A stretch of DNA of 64,000 nt, taken from contig NZ_JACJQG010000010.1 of the NCBI RefSeq assembly GCF_014696435.1, positions 1 through 64,000 of the forward strand, in the 5' to 3' direction. The notes below the pieces were generated by a model. That model was not told the origin of the DNA. It did not search any database and saw nothing but the letters and a program-made list of their open reading frames with translations. This DNA comes from Calothrix anomala FACHB-343 (GTDB lineage: Bacteria; Cyanobacteriota; Cyanobacteriia; Cyanobacteriales; Nostocaceae). Every line of letters starts with the position of its first letter. Position 1 is the stretch's first letter. Made by a program: the position numbers and the translations under genes. Of this stretch, positions 55,301-62,896 are shown one piece after another.

Positions 55301-57125
55301 TGTTGATAACACCCACACTAATGCCATCGCTCATGTGGATGGCGATTTCCTCAAATTCTGGCTGGCTGCCATCTTCTTGGTAAAAAGATTGTTTTTTAAG
55401 TTTGACAGTTGGAGCGTAGGCATTTTCAGGAAGGTTGCGCTCTTTTGCTTCGGTGGTGAGGTTAGGATACTTGGTAGCCCGCTCGAAGCCGATACAATCA
55501 CCATCGTAGTCGCGTGCTTGACGCTCTTGTTCGGACTCTTGAGGAAGAATTTCTAATTCATAACCAGCTGATTTTAGTTCTAAAATATACTGATTAAATT
55601 TGTTAGTAAACTCGATTTTATCTCTAGTTTCGAGCTTACTAATATTTTGGTCTAAGTAATTTTCAATACCTTCTAATCGAAGATTTTTTCCTTGAGCTTC
55701 TGGCAGGATAGATTTAATTTGCTCATTGAGGCGGTTGTAAATGCGATCGCTTGTTTCGTCCGAGACAGCGATCGCACCAGCGAGAGGTTGACCATCAGGC
55801 CCAAGGATATCTTCTACAATTTTGTTAGTTGAGACGCACAGACCATTTGAATTGAGGAAAGGGGAGCGGAAGTTGAGAACTTCTTCGCCGTCTTGATAAT
55901 GCGGTATGGAAATTTCCCCATTTTGCAGGTCTTTGGAGGGAATGACCATTGCTCGCTCAAACGTTAACGTTTTGCCGATGGCGATTTCTTTCCACTCGTT
56001 TTGGACGAACCGGGCGAGTTCGCGCTGTACTTTCTCAGTTTCGAGAAGTTGCCCCTCTCCTTGCAGGTCAGCTTTGATGAGTTTGTAAATAAACGAGTCA
56101 GTAGCAATCCGATCCCGCAAAGTTTCTAACTCTTCTGCTACTGTTGGATCTTCTGCTGCTTGTTCGTCTAGTGTGGTTGCTTGTTCTTCAAGAAAGGCTT
56201 TCCGCTTCTCGTATTTTTCGCAGTAAAGTTGTGCAAGTTGCCGAGGATCATCCTGTGCTTCTTTAAGCTTTTTGGCTTCAAGTTCTAGCTGTTCAGTAAA
56301 GTCTTTCAGTCCGTTAGGGAATGAAGCGAGTAACTGCGATATAGCTGTCTTGCCGAGTTCAGATTGTGATTTTTCACCTAGCCAGATATTTTGTCGGTAC
56401 AATCCAGGTTGAATTTGAGGCTTAGTCGGGCCATTAGGATTATCTTTATCAGTTCCCTTGAACGCAGATAAGGGAAGAATTAGATCAATTTTAGTTGAGT
56501 TATTGGAGTCTTGATAATTAAGAATTTGCTCAAGGTTAGCAGGGCGTAGTGTACCTTTACCAAAGCGGTATTTGTTGTCATCTCCGTCTCGATCAGTCCA
56601 ACCGAAGCGGTGCTGAATTACTCGATATTTATCACCTTTTTGATGCTTGGTTAATTCGTGATAAAGTTCTTTTGATATTTGTCCGTAACAGTCTCCTGTT
56701 AGCCGATATGCTTGGTCATTACTGATAATGCCGCCATTTTCACCATTATTATCATCAACTATTAGGATGTTTAACTCTTTATTGACAGCATTTCTACATG
56801 AACCAAGAAAGATAGACCCGTAAGCACCTCTATCCTTGTTATCCGGGCATAATTGCCTAATTGTATCTAGACATTCTTCGGGGCCATATAACAACCGAGT
56901 TTTTGATGATAATAATAATTTATGACCTTCTAGATGATTAGTTAATTGTTCCACATTAGACTTTTCGTCCATATGCCCGAACGAAAACTTTACCCCAGGA
57001 AAGAAATGTTCTAATAAGGTGTTATTAAGTTCTTCCTTTAACAGCGAATCTGGATTATTTGTATTACCATCTGTATGAATCCATTGATTTAATCTAGTGT
57101 CAAAATGTTTAGCTTGAATTGTCAT
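49392..57125 (-). CDS. Giant polyvalent protein with RNA-polymerase-like (DYDGD) N-terminus, AlkB-like, NADAR-like and SLOG-like domains
   Basis: 2577 aa. Residues 189-195 (GKGTLRP), 416-422 (VLNFRSP), 539-543 (DYDGD) and 602-613 (ISVGVINNHLTA) form an ordered motif set like that of two-barrel RNA polymerases of the YonO / eukaryotic RdRP type (K-G region, R-x-P, D-x-D-G-D, IGxIxNxH). Later, H1738-R-D1740 with H1798 and R1807 form a 2OG-Fe(II) oxygenase site of AlkB type. Residues about 1925-2010 (GINEGDIAIAQG) look ASCH-like. YASAEHAFNHQ around E2117-H2118 with WLENCTSI resembles NADAR. VSGSGPWRGV from 2289 with GNAQGTDQLV is SLOG-like. The last 150 residues are coiled coil. Polyvalent proteins are known from phages and conjugative plasmids and are thought to act on entry into a new host. 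Polymerase activity is inference. Confidence 0.65.
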   Translation of the reverse strand: MTIQAKHFDTRLNQWIHTDGNTNNPDSLLKEELNNTLLEHFFPGVKFSFGHMDEKSNVEQLTNHLEGHKLLLSSKTRLLYGPEECLDTIRQLCPDNKDRGAYGSIFLGSCRNAVNKELNILIVDDNNGENGGIISNDQAYRLTGDCYGQISKELYHELTKHQKGDKYRVIQHRFGWTDRDGDDNKYRFGKGTLRPANLEQILNYQDSNNSTKIDLILPLSAFKGTDKDNPNGPTKPQIQPGLYRQNIWLGEKSQSELGKTAISQLLASFPNGLKDFTEQLELEAKKLKEAQDDPRQLAQLYCEKYEKRKAFLEEQATTLDEQAAEDPTVAEELETLRDRIATDSFIYKLIKADLQGEGQLLETEKVQRELARFVQNEWKEIAIGKTLTFERAMVIPSKDLQNGEISIPHYQDGEEVLNFRSPFLNSNGLCVSTNKIVEDILGPDGQPLAGAIAVSDETSDRIYNRLNEQIKSILPEAQGKNLRLEGIENYLDQNISKLETRDKIEFTNKFNQYILELKSAGYELEILPQESEQERQARDYDGDCIGFERATKYPNLTTEAKERNLPENAYAPTVKLKKQSFYQEDGSQPEFEEIAIHMSDGISVGVINNHLTAIEALESEITILKNFGSEKDQIEYVQQVAKHYEDLFKTEAWAKSKGIEGKEIPSKYRSYMEEFIKTVRQEPTNTLVAMNINTQMYREMIAEAAFQNQIAVDLFKSAKKPEIEIIRNNSRILHREVNYIKDKKKDVYIDNIIQPTGYSPVELLIAQTNQYFEKARLESREIVQFQALFKEVDFSHEQRLRATLIKKEFDKSFNRASELSKQKETEKGPSANITLANGNQVSITNLLQYDNEFIWKANTITIKLSEVSEDKRNNNRPHKYLVYAQINDETENGKPNFRKLGTLAREQENKLEEIGITLGQEVKSNKISFQPELSEGQIKLLYQKAYQIAEEFYNSIPEDQKLTMAAATWAVSTTRETGNDKSSDRQNKVSNFAFTAFPQEIISQLDTLKFTGFSITGFDRDNEFFNKNQPQSIRFNLAEDGKSVIEIQNQEGNYETFGNIEQSNARLPIGTIAIGSIEKGEVYTTSVTTQVPGLPELTFKVGEVNKFGNSQRFNNEPVMLTIEKVDLIREDYTIYLQNGNKPEKLGNIDKESIKEGIAQGWLAEKPGNGQKLHIKIQTIITGQNAYAIAETSQSNLLRINITNPKYKKQEINNQAFQETLVRAFDKKHVYIAKIGDQSLGIIGQHNERLEADLNKGNIQKQWQRKESSTVQKLIDTGIIRPNQQRTTIPVQITSNESTCKIIINPETVQYPDKWVKRSQLISNEKPVRDEQQEKRNQILGKINERSTIMFQDKEQKLVGLLGLAVDENIAEKTKKYLEKVGVSYEQLPVSQARLEAKKGMTVFVLDETTISNELRQTFINRAGGHIKSADTPSQPTPIIPKQTVYFYNPNQQYTSPDGTQLETKEAFGLVVPAQDAIAVATWLESKSTENDYFIDSNTATFIFNKNEISEEIKKKFNSLLGEAINIGEVDGFDRYEQLSAELNQKVATESSLLKFNQIPENSEYQKALQALPNRPRELNQEGSPVPIVPAKAVPENIQSNTNAAIAAISQVYQNAVEIQVITDTQSEAKNQPILLPNSRQADPTKAIEILGKVSEEKVEELRSHLKTHLKPTLENDKSNYAPLRQVAWVSAKWDLKDKDFKPGVQDDSLMELVKQVYPDAEIVLVTYSENPGAGINYHRDDSYAATEARSINIGNSDWGYRAAKERMAWTREENQDAPYQEFKLESGTVTRFNCKNEHAALNTEAGRWSINIWSIKNDLGRENSVRQKFENFLTSNQPPRAVVQSNNDLTIKANEWTPGGEIKVERSYTSLREFTQNIPSHLLNQPTVEEIITIGNSTAARAANPQIPDNPTISGKPVPMVYSLHLHGEAATVPVDTTIDATRGHGRIHTTRGVDYQKTYGINEGDIAIAQGKNGEQVAFRVGKQYKITTQMIQDPSYQQAWARWEKHSTKELTQTQASKSQVYGLFMEPLGDYVNGKIVPFSTIQKQPATPVNISPDSKDGLGVALSLATALAKEQGKLQNNYQVSVNNNPEAPAGQYGVETHVQKPQGVAYASAEHAFNHQKQLHPSVDEYQLMVEVLQAKLEQHPRLTEAIAKRGGVNWLENCTSITNAQDQQWQGKGKESAFIQALSEAYIYVVTKSQQTTVQTQQDKSQQTALRPTNPLSQLEPINAAVAEHMKKDIAMAQIATQFIGKSAAPPGTPSSTRNYEQAWGERANTGNYSEEDIIMVSGSGPWRGVTSEQFAQTFENHYKPLLDKAIAVKSSFLVGNAQGTDQLVQNYLQEKGYKVEQSSQGYAVFNPVENTKVSSDIISTNTQVSDNLLIAKDKNIFSSQQSPQPNIDQALASPAQPKMQQVGAMDSIIERMKANTVQNLQDWYMAAEKLGKSDTYLNRIQEVTNLYIQENISLENAFKAMEQDIKELEKVNEMTSLAQRVVKTIGQEDINGIMTVQTEKYQIATQTQNQTYLVKDKKDNILLYVKQGKTQVSNISDETLQDFQVMSDRINNALKDVKKDLVER

Positions 57126-57668
57126 ATATGAACAATTAAACTTATAAAATTAAAGATAAATTTTTACTTTTTGGCACTAAAATATCCGTAGAGTTTAATT
57201 TTACTTTCTCTTTATCAGTAATCTATTCAACAAATTTCTAATTTCTACTAACAATTTATTGGTAATTAAAAATACCTTGTTGTAAGGTTTTTACTTAGCT
57301 TAGTCTTTATGAAAGCTTATCCTATGTGATGTCATAATTTAAGTATGACAAAAAATATACAAACTTATTAATTACTTTTTACTTAGTTATAAATCAGTAG
57401 TAACTTTTGTAATGTTTGCGATTCTGGTTGTGTTTTACGTAAATCCCTATAACCTAATCAGTCAACTAGTACGATTAGTCAATTTACACCTTTAGTTTAA
57501 AGAAAGGATATCCAAAAAACCTTTCACCCCATCAATTTCTGAATATCCAGACAAAACAAATAACTCTTGCGATGGCCCGCAGAGATTGTTAGCGATCACT
57601 ATCGCTACATTGAGTCCATGCCCTTAAAAATTTTAAATTTTGGAACTTTATTCTAAATGTACACCTAC
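57126..57668. promoter_or_regulatory. Upstream region of the polyvalent gene, AT-rich
   Basis: 543 bases without a gene. A 6-bp inverted repeat GTCATA (57331-57336) / TATGAC (57344-57349) lies about 210 bases before the polyvalent gene start. Otherwise only AT-rich sequence with likely promoter content. The CTAC flank of the mini-element is at 57665-57668. A possible reading frame at 57648-57929 spans repeat copies and is not coding. Confidence 0.3.
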
Positions 57669-58134
57669 TGTGGGTTTGCACATAAGATGAAATTTGAACA
57701 ACGAATTTATAGGGGTTTGGGGCATCGAGATTCGCGCATAAAGTGAAATCGATTGTGAGATAAGGGTTTGAACCAAATAGCCAATTCGCAGATAAAGTGA
57801 AATTTTCTGCTTTGATTTAACAACAGCCCGAATGCTTTTAAAAACGTACTTAAGAAGTGCGATCGCCCGGTCTATAAAATTGCTAATACACTCTTGATAA
57901 GAAAGTAGCCAAGCTTTTGTACGTAACATTTAGGTTGTTAGGTATAAAGTACTATCATTATTACAAGAAATACTATGAATTTCTGTGATCAGATGCAAAA
58001 TTTCAATTTATGTGCGAAGTCGCTTTGAGGCTCAAACGCTTAGTCAATAATCAATTTCACCTTATGCGCGAATTAGAGGGGCTGAAAACCCTGTAAATTC
58101 GTTCTTAGAATTTCACTTTATGCGCGAACCCACA
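57669..58134. mobile_element. 466-bp noncoding mini-element with multi-repeat ends (MITE-like)
   Basis: The ends are inverted: TGTGGGTTTGCACATAA at the left and, reversed, TGTGGGTTCGCGCATAA at the right. Three direct repeats lie at the left (57675-57694, 57731-57750, 57785-57804) and three inverted copies at the right (57999-58018, 58053-58072, 58109-58128) of the consensus TTCGCGCATAAAGTGAAATT. A 4-bp CTAC flanks both ends (57665-57668 and 58135-58138), like a target-site duplication. No transposase is inside. Multiple transposase-binding sites per end recall Tn7/Mu-like elements, but those make 5-bp duplications, so the family is uncertain. Plasmid-origin iterons are an alternative. Confidence 0.6.
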
Positions 58135-58166
58135 CTACAAGATTAAGCCAAAATTTTAGGGTTGCT

Positions 58167-58210
58167 CTTTGTTCTAGCTATTCTTTTTATTTATAGAAAC
58201 TAGAACCAAG
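58167..58210. repeat. 11-bp inverted repeat, copy 1 (3' side of the 58292 gene)
   Basis: CTTTGTTCTAG (58167-58177) and CTAGAACCAAG (58200-58210) form an inverted repeat with a 22-base spacer and one mismatch. The same half-sites with the same 22-base spacing occur at 58984-59027 beyond the other side of the gene. Likely a binding site for one regulator. Confidence 0.65.
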
Positions 58211-58291
58211 ACGAAGTTGCACGTCTATGTAAGACTATGGTTAAAAATTTGACAGCAGTAATCGAAATAAATTTTTCCTTTTTTGCTGGTT

Positions 58292-58972
58292 TTATAAATT
58301 GCTTGGTGTAATTTCATCAATATTGAAAACTTCAACTGTAGCATTTGGACTGTTCATATCTGTAGTTTGTTCGAGTAGACGTGTTGCTTCCTCAAGCAAT
58401 GTACTTGCGTTCTGAAGCAGTGTTCGCACTTGGGTTAACTTGTTTCGCCGTTCGATACCAAGTTGTGCTTCTATATACCGCGCATCATTATAATGGCTGA
58501 GGTGAATTACCCGTACTTGTTGTTCTTTCTCTGAAGGTGCAAATATTGCGTTTTCGGCAGTTAGTTTATAGTATGAGTACGTACCACTGGGGCGTTTAAC
58601 ATTGTAGATGTGGAGTTCGCAACTAGGTGGTGCGATGTACTGTCCGTCGAAGTTAGTAAGTCCAGTACGAATATTATCTAATGTGGTGGCGATCGCCTCG
58701 ACGGCGGAGACAATACCTAACGATTCTGGTGACTGTGGGCAACCGCGCCTCATCAGCATCATAATGGCGGCAGAACGACGAGTCAGGCGAATTTGTTCTT
58801 GATACTGGCGCATTTGTTCTTCCCGGATACGAACAAGTTCCAGTTCTTCATCAGGGGTTAGTTCAACCGCACTCCCACAAGTTTTGTAATTTAAGCAGTC
58901 GCCAGGGTCTATGCCTGGGTGCAGCATCATACTGGCACAGTCAAATCCAAGTCCACATTTTTTCTTGGGCAT
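58292..58972 (-). CDS. Hypothetical protein with N-terminal Cys cluster and coiled-coil region
   Basis: 226 aa. The N-terminus KKKCGLGFDCASMMLHPGID and YKTCGSA has three cysteines that might bind metal. A coiled-coil-like middle (RIREEQMRQYQEQIRLTRR) leads to a small beta-rich domain (SCELHIYNVKRPSGTYSYYKL) and another helix. I do not recognise the family. Two copies of the same inverted repeat flank the gene, suggesting that it binds or is controlled by that site. It is divergent from the 59034 gene. Confidence 0.55.
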   Translation of the reverse strand: MPKKKCGLGFDCASMMLHPGIDPGDCLNYKTCGSAVELTPDEELELVRIREEQMRQYQEQIRLTRRSAAIMMLMRRGCPQSPESLGIVSAVEAIATTLDNIRTGLTNFDGQYIAPPSCELHIYNVKRPSGTYSYYKLTAENAIFAPSEKEQQVRVIHLSHYNDARYIEAQLGIERRNKLTQVRTLLQNASTLLEEATRLLEQTTDMNSPNATVEVFNIDEITPSNL

Positions 58973-58983
58973 GGGTTATTGTT

Positions 58984-59027
58984 CTTTGTTCTAGTTACTT
59001 TTATACTGTAATATAGCTAGAACAAAG
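58984..59027. promoter_or_regulatory. 11-bp inverted repeat, copy 2, in a divergent promoter
   Basis: CTTTGTTCTAG (58984-58994) and CTAGAACAAAG (59017-59027) form a perfect 11-bp inverted repeat with a 22-base spacer containing TATACTG and AATATAG. It fills the 61-base gap between divergent genes, so it is probably the operator/promoter for both. The half-site spacing of three helical turns fits a dimer-type regulator. Confidence 0.6.
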
Positions 59028-59033
59028 AGGTTT

Positions 59034-59228
59034 ATGGGCGAGATAAACGATGTTAGAATTTTTGCGCCTGAGCAAGATATTGCGTCGTGGCAGTCGTTGT
59101 TTGAGAAGATGGAAGCGCAGGGACTGGTTGAAATTGTCCAAAAACCAGATAAATTTTATGAAGTCAGGGGAAGTGAGAAACTTAAACGAGGGTATTTCAA
59201 GATTAAGCTGTTGCGCTGTGATTTATAA
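59034..59228 (+). CDS. Small hypothetical protein
   Basis: 64 aa starting at ATG 59034, right after a GAACAAAGAGG stretch. It reads VRIFAPEQDIASWQSLFEKM, then EVRGSEKLKRGYFKI, a compact alpha/beta pattern. I chose this frame over the overlapping one at 59050 because its composition looks like a folded protein. It is controlled by the divergent operator just upstream. No function known. Confidence 0.5.
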   Translation: MGEINDVRIFAPEQDIASWQSLFEKMEAQGLVEIVQKPDKFYEVRGSEKLKRGYFKIKLLRCDL

Positions 59229-59256
59229 AAACATTTGAGTGTCTTAGCTAATAAAT

Positions 59257-59619
59257 ATGGTTAAACTAAAAACCCAAGAATATATAGCCAAGTACAGTGC
59301 TGAGTTTCCTGACGGAAGAATTAATCGTGAGCTTCCCTTCCCCACAGATACAATATCTGTAGTTTCCGATCCCAAAAATTGGCATTGTTATCCAGAAAAC
59401 GTAGTCAGGATTTACTTGTCTAATTATGGGCAAGAGGTTTGGGTGGTGGGAGTAGGAGATTATCAGCACCCAACTATTTGTAACAGAGTGTTTGAAGAAT
59501 TAGATGACGCTTGCAGCTTTATTGTTAATCGTCCTGATGCTATTTCTAAACAGTGGCTTGTTGAAAGCGGATTCGATTTTTTAGAACCTCCTGTATCAAA
59601 AGCTGAACGAATTGGTTGA
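59257..59619 (+). CDS. Hypothetical protein
   Basis: 120 aa, soluble, with alternating strands and helices (VVRIYLSNYGQEVWVVGVGD). No recognised domain. It lies 28 bases after the 59034 gene and may form a two-gene operon with it. The 297 bases beyond it (59620-59916) hold no feature that I can support. Confidence 0.5.
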   Translation: MVKLKTQEYIAKYSAEFPDGRINRELPFPTDTISVVSDPKNWHCYPENVVRIYLSNYGQEVWVVGVGDYQHPTICNRVFEELDDACSFIVNRPDAISKQWLVESGFDFLEPPVSKAERIG

Positions 59620-59916
59620 AGTTGGTAATCGAGCGAATAAAATGAATAAAATTACTTTTCTCTAAAAATAAGATTAGAAATTATGTCAGAATATATTCGT
59701 CAAAATAGTTAGAAAAAATAAGTGTAAGTTGACAAATCAAACTATTAATTATATTGAGGTAATTCTGTATTGTGGCTCTTGGCTTATGAGTGCTGAATTC
59801 TTACTATATTAAGAGTATTAAGAGAAAAATCTTGCTGACTTGCCACCAATTTTACAATTGTATTTTTTTTAGTTTAGGCTTATTCTTATAAGCTTAAATT
59901 TTTCTCACCAATAGGC

Positions 59917-60264
59917 TCAAATAGCTATCATACAAACTTCTTGATGTCCGACAACTGCTTGTTCCCAAGTTGAATATCTCCAAAATTTACCACTGTATTC
60001 GCCTCCAAAAATCATAGTTTCAAAAAGCTGTGGTTCTTGATTCGGAAAATTAGAATAATCCTTCCCTAAAAAGATAGTAGATACTCTTCCCCACGAAAAA
60101 GTATCTAAAGCTACTTGTATATTGTTCTCATTTTTCCGCCAATCAGACCATTGCTCAAGACTTTCGGGCTTAATAGGTTGTTTATTTTCATCTAATATAT
60201 AAAGCTCATCGAGTATATCCATATAATTTCTAAAATTTTGTGTCATAAGATAATTATCGGACAA
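59917..60264 (-). CDS. Phage/plasmid-type hypothetical protein
   Basis: 115 aa. The stretches WGRVSTIFLGKDYSNFP, LFETMIFGGEYSGKFWRYST and TWEQAVVGHQEVC match a pattern I know from small proteins of unknown function in phages and plasmids (STVFLG..., LFETMVFGG..., RYSTWEEA...GH). It is monocistronic. The 258 bases beyond its start (60265-60522) show no other feature. Confidence 0.55.
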   Translation of the reverse strand: MSDNYLMTQNFRNYMDILDELYILDENKQPIKPESLEQWSDWRKNENNIQVALDTFSWGRVSTIFLGKDYSNFPNQEPQLFETMIFGGEYSGKFWRYSTWEQAVVGHQEVCMIAI

Positions 60265-60522
60265 ACTTATGTGTATTGTGTACAGTTTGTCACCTCAGTC
60301 TTCGTACGCGACGTAAAAGTAATCTATCGCCTAGGCAACTGTCTTTATTGTGAGAGTTATGTTGTCAGAATTATATTTTAACAGACATTGCAGAACTGCA
60401 AAAATGCAAAACAATGTAAAATTGTTATATTACTTTCAACATTTATGACAAAAACAAGAGTTATGTCACAAAAAAGTAAAATTATAGAATTAGCTAACTA
60501 ATTTTGGAACAAAATCTAACTT

Positions 60523-60867
60523 TTGATTATGTGCATAGATGAAACGATAGCATCTGATATTAAGGAAGCTGTAGCTAGAGTCTCTTGCTACTTAGATGAT
60601 TTTGGCAGTCATATTAGCCACTTAAATTTTTTAATTGAAAATTTAGAAGATTTAAAAGAAGAATTTGCAGAAGGAACTGATAAAGATTCAATCGATACTT
60701 ATTTGTACATTACATTATCCCGAATAACATCTACTAAAAATCGACTAGAAGAAGATATTAAAATTATTAAAAGTTACTTGACTTATTTTATTGAATCCTC
60801 TAGTAAAATACCTGAATTTACTTACGATTATGAAAAAAATAAAATCGAAAATAGACAAAAAAAATAA
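60523..60867 (+). CDS. Helical hypothetical protein
   Basis: 114 aa starting at the ATG followed by TGCATAGATG; a second ATG lies two codons later. Mostly long amphipathic helices with a Lys-rich tail. No recognised motif. The stop is only 5 bases before the next ATG, so the two genes are probably translated together. A two-component small system is possible but there is no direct evidence. Confidence 0.5.
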   Translation: MIMCIDETIASDIKEAVARVSCYLDDFGSHISHLNFLIENLEDLKEEFAEGTDKDSIDTYLYITLSRITSTKNRLEEDIKIIKSYLTYFIESSSKIPEFTYDYEKNKIENRQKK

Positions 60868-60872
60868 AAGTT

Positions 60873-61127
60873 ATGCCTAAAAAAGATGTCTGGGTAGTAT
60901 TTGGCCATTTTCTAGATTTAAATTACTATTACGTATCAAATACTGAATGGACTTTTGAAATAGAAGAAGCTTGCTTATTTAAAACTAAGGAATTAGCCGA
61001 AAGCACAGTCAGTAGGCTAAAAACTTATGAGAAAAAGAATCTAGAGTTTCACGGAATCAACCCAGATAGCTTGTCTGTTGAACGCACCCGCCTTGAAGTT
61101 AGCGAATTTCTACATTTTACGGTTTAA
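60873..61127 (+). CDS. Small hypothetical protein
   Basis: 84 aa (WVVFGHFLDLNYYYVSN and ACLFKTKELAESTVSRLKTY). Soluble, alpha/beta. Paired with the preceding gene (5-base gap). The 263 bases after it (61128-61390) hold only a 29-codon ATG frame at 61202 and no other structure; that frame is too short to support. Confidence 0.45.
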   Translation: MPKKDVWVVFGHFLDLNYYYVSNTEWTFEIEEACLFKTKELAESTVSRLKTYEKKNLEFHGINPDSLSVERTRLEVSEFLHFTV

Positions 61128-61390
61128 TTTACCTCTAATAAATATAAATGCAAAAAATTGTACTTTTGATGGTTAGACACCAATAGACAAAACAATTTTT
61201 TATGCCCTACAAATCCACAAATAGCTGCCCCCAAATTTACATCCAGCTTGACAAAGAACCTGGATTGCTAGACGAAATTTTTAAAACCTAAACTGTTTAG
61301 TTTGCACTTGGTGACAACTTCGCCAACAGTGTCTTAGCCAGTCCTACCCCTAATTCTAAGTAGATTAAATTCTCTCTATCTACAGATTTA

Positions 61391-62896
61391 CTACTGCTCA
61401 ATACCTCTTTGCGATCGCGGTTTATCTATTAACGCTTGTTGGGTAAAGAAACGCAAACTTTCAATCTGCTCAATTTCGTTTGTGGTTAGTCGAGTTGGTA
61501 TTTCTTCGTACCAGGTTCTCTGACTGTAGCAGGTTTGCATCACAGGAGTATTATCCCCATGACGGTAAACACTCAGAGTATTGCTATCTAAGCTGGCACT
61601 CAACTCCCGTCCTTTGATACGGAAGTTATTGGTAACAAGCATATAGTCAGTGATTATAGAAGGCAAATGTTTGAGAGTAGAAGGCAGAAGGTTAAGAGAA
61701 GGAGGAATAGGGGAAGATTGCTCTTCCAGGAATTGTTTAGCAGTGAGGCCATTTTCTTCTGAAATATCCTGTTGTGGGTGCTGTTTCTTTGGATGTGGTT
61801 GAACTTTTTTCTTGGTCTTATTAGTTTCCAATGTGGGGTTATCTTCTAATTTGGATTGTATTACTGGAATCTCACTTGGATAATTACTGTTTAGTGTATA
61901 TGTACTAACAAGTGTTTTGGAGTTACTGTCAGTGTCACCATTACTATCACTTGTACTGCTGCTAGTAGGTTTATCATTATTTAAGTAATCATTATTACTT
62001 AAAATTATGCTATTTATGCGAGCAATTGCTCTGGCTTTAGCTTGTTGAATTACTTCTTTATCTTTATCTGGGTCGTACATTATTCCATATTCAGACCGCA
62101 GTTTGTTCCAGCTATAAGGTTTGTATACTTGATAACCTGCAATTTTGACATCATTATGAATGTAGGTAAAGCCTAGTAGTTCTTCCCCCTGCATCTTAGG
62201 CAATACTCCAATGTTGTTTTCCTCCAGGCGTTCAATGAACGTAGAGACGGTGGGACGATCCTTAATGGCTTCTCCTATTGCTTGGCGAATAATTTCCTTA
62301 CTGGTTGGAGTTTTGTGCTTACTGTTAACTGCTCTAATACTTTTTGATCGGTTGGGGCTGGTAAGTGTAATTATTCCGTACTCTTGCTCTAACCTAGAGG
62401 CGACGGCTTCATTTGTTGTTGGAGTTATTTCTAATCCTAGTTCCGCCGCGATGCGTCTAGTTGAAACTTGGGAGTTGAAATAATCATAGGAATCATTAAC
62501 TAAGCTGCCATCTAACCGAATCCGGGAGGCGATTATATGCAGGTGTTCGTGGTTGCGATCGTGGTGGCGTACTGCAACAAACTGACTGGTAGCTGCTACA
62601 GATGATTCTTCTTTGGGCAAGTATCCCATATCCTTGAGATATTCTCTTGCTACATAACTGTACTGACTGTTGGATAAATGCTCGTGGTAGTTCGGGCGGT
62701 GTGCGATTGAGATGATGAGGTGAGCACACTGCCGTTTAACTGCTTTGTTGGTGTACTTGATGGTGAGAAACTGCTGGTTAAATTCGTCTGGCTTTGTTCC
62801 CATCATATTAGTATCGACAATCGCAGCATCATCTTTCCCCAAGACATACTTGAGCGTGTCGATAAAATTGGGTTTTTTGTAGATGACGGGAATCAA
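61391..62896 (-). CDS. MOBP-like relaxase
   Basis: 501 aa. The three-histidine metal motif is VAVRHHDRNHEHLHIIASRI (H111, H118, H120 with D113), typical of MobA/VirD2-type relaxases that nick at oriT. The N-terminus has Y6 in VIYKKPNF as a possible catalytic tyrosine, but I cannot confirm which tyrosine is used. A disordered Ser/Thr/Asn/Asp-rich middle (about 310-330) leads to a C-terminal domain typical of cyanobacterial relaxases (LVTNNFRIKGRELSASLD). Together with the accessory gene upstream this makes the element mobilizable. No complete VirB-type system is visible, so it may use the FtsK-type ATPase or a helper. Confidence 0.85.
   Translation of the reverse strand: MIPVIYKKPNFIDTLKYVLGKDDAAIVDTNMMGTKPDEFNQQFLTIKYTNKAVKRQCAHLIISIAHRPNYHEHLSNSQYSYVAREYLKDMGYLPKEESSVAATSQFVAVRHHDRNHEHLHIIASRIRLDGSLVNDSYDYFNSQVSTRRIAAELGLEITPTTNEAVASRLEQEYGIITLTSPNRSKSIRAVNSKHKTPTSKEIIRQAIGEAIKDRPTVSTFIERLEENNIGVLPKMQGEELLGFTYIHNDVKIAGYQVYKPYSWNKLRSEYGIMYDPDKDKEVIQQAKARAIARINSIILSNNDYLNNDKPTSSSTSDSNGDTDSNSKTLVSTYTLNSNYPSEIPVIQSKLEDNPTLETNKTKKKVQPHPKKQHPQQDISEENGLTAKQFLEEQSSPIPPSLNLLPSTLKHLPSIITDYMLVTNNFRIKGRELSASLDSNTLSVYRHGDNTPVMQTCYSQRTWYEEIPTRLTTNEIEQIESLRFFTQQALIDKPRSQRGIEQ

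Noticed and set aside
57648-57929. 93-codon minus-strand frame
   Set aside because: It spans three copies of the mini-element repeat and repeats the same short peptide pattern, so it is a shadow of the repeats.
57669-58134. CRISPR array reading of the repeats
   Set aside because: Spacers between the 20-bp repeats are unequal, copies are in both orientations, and there are no cas genes.
61202-61291. 29-codon frame after the 60873 gene
   Set aside because: Too short and without any supporting signal.
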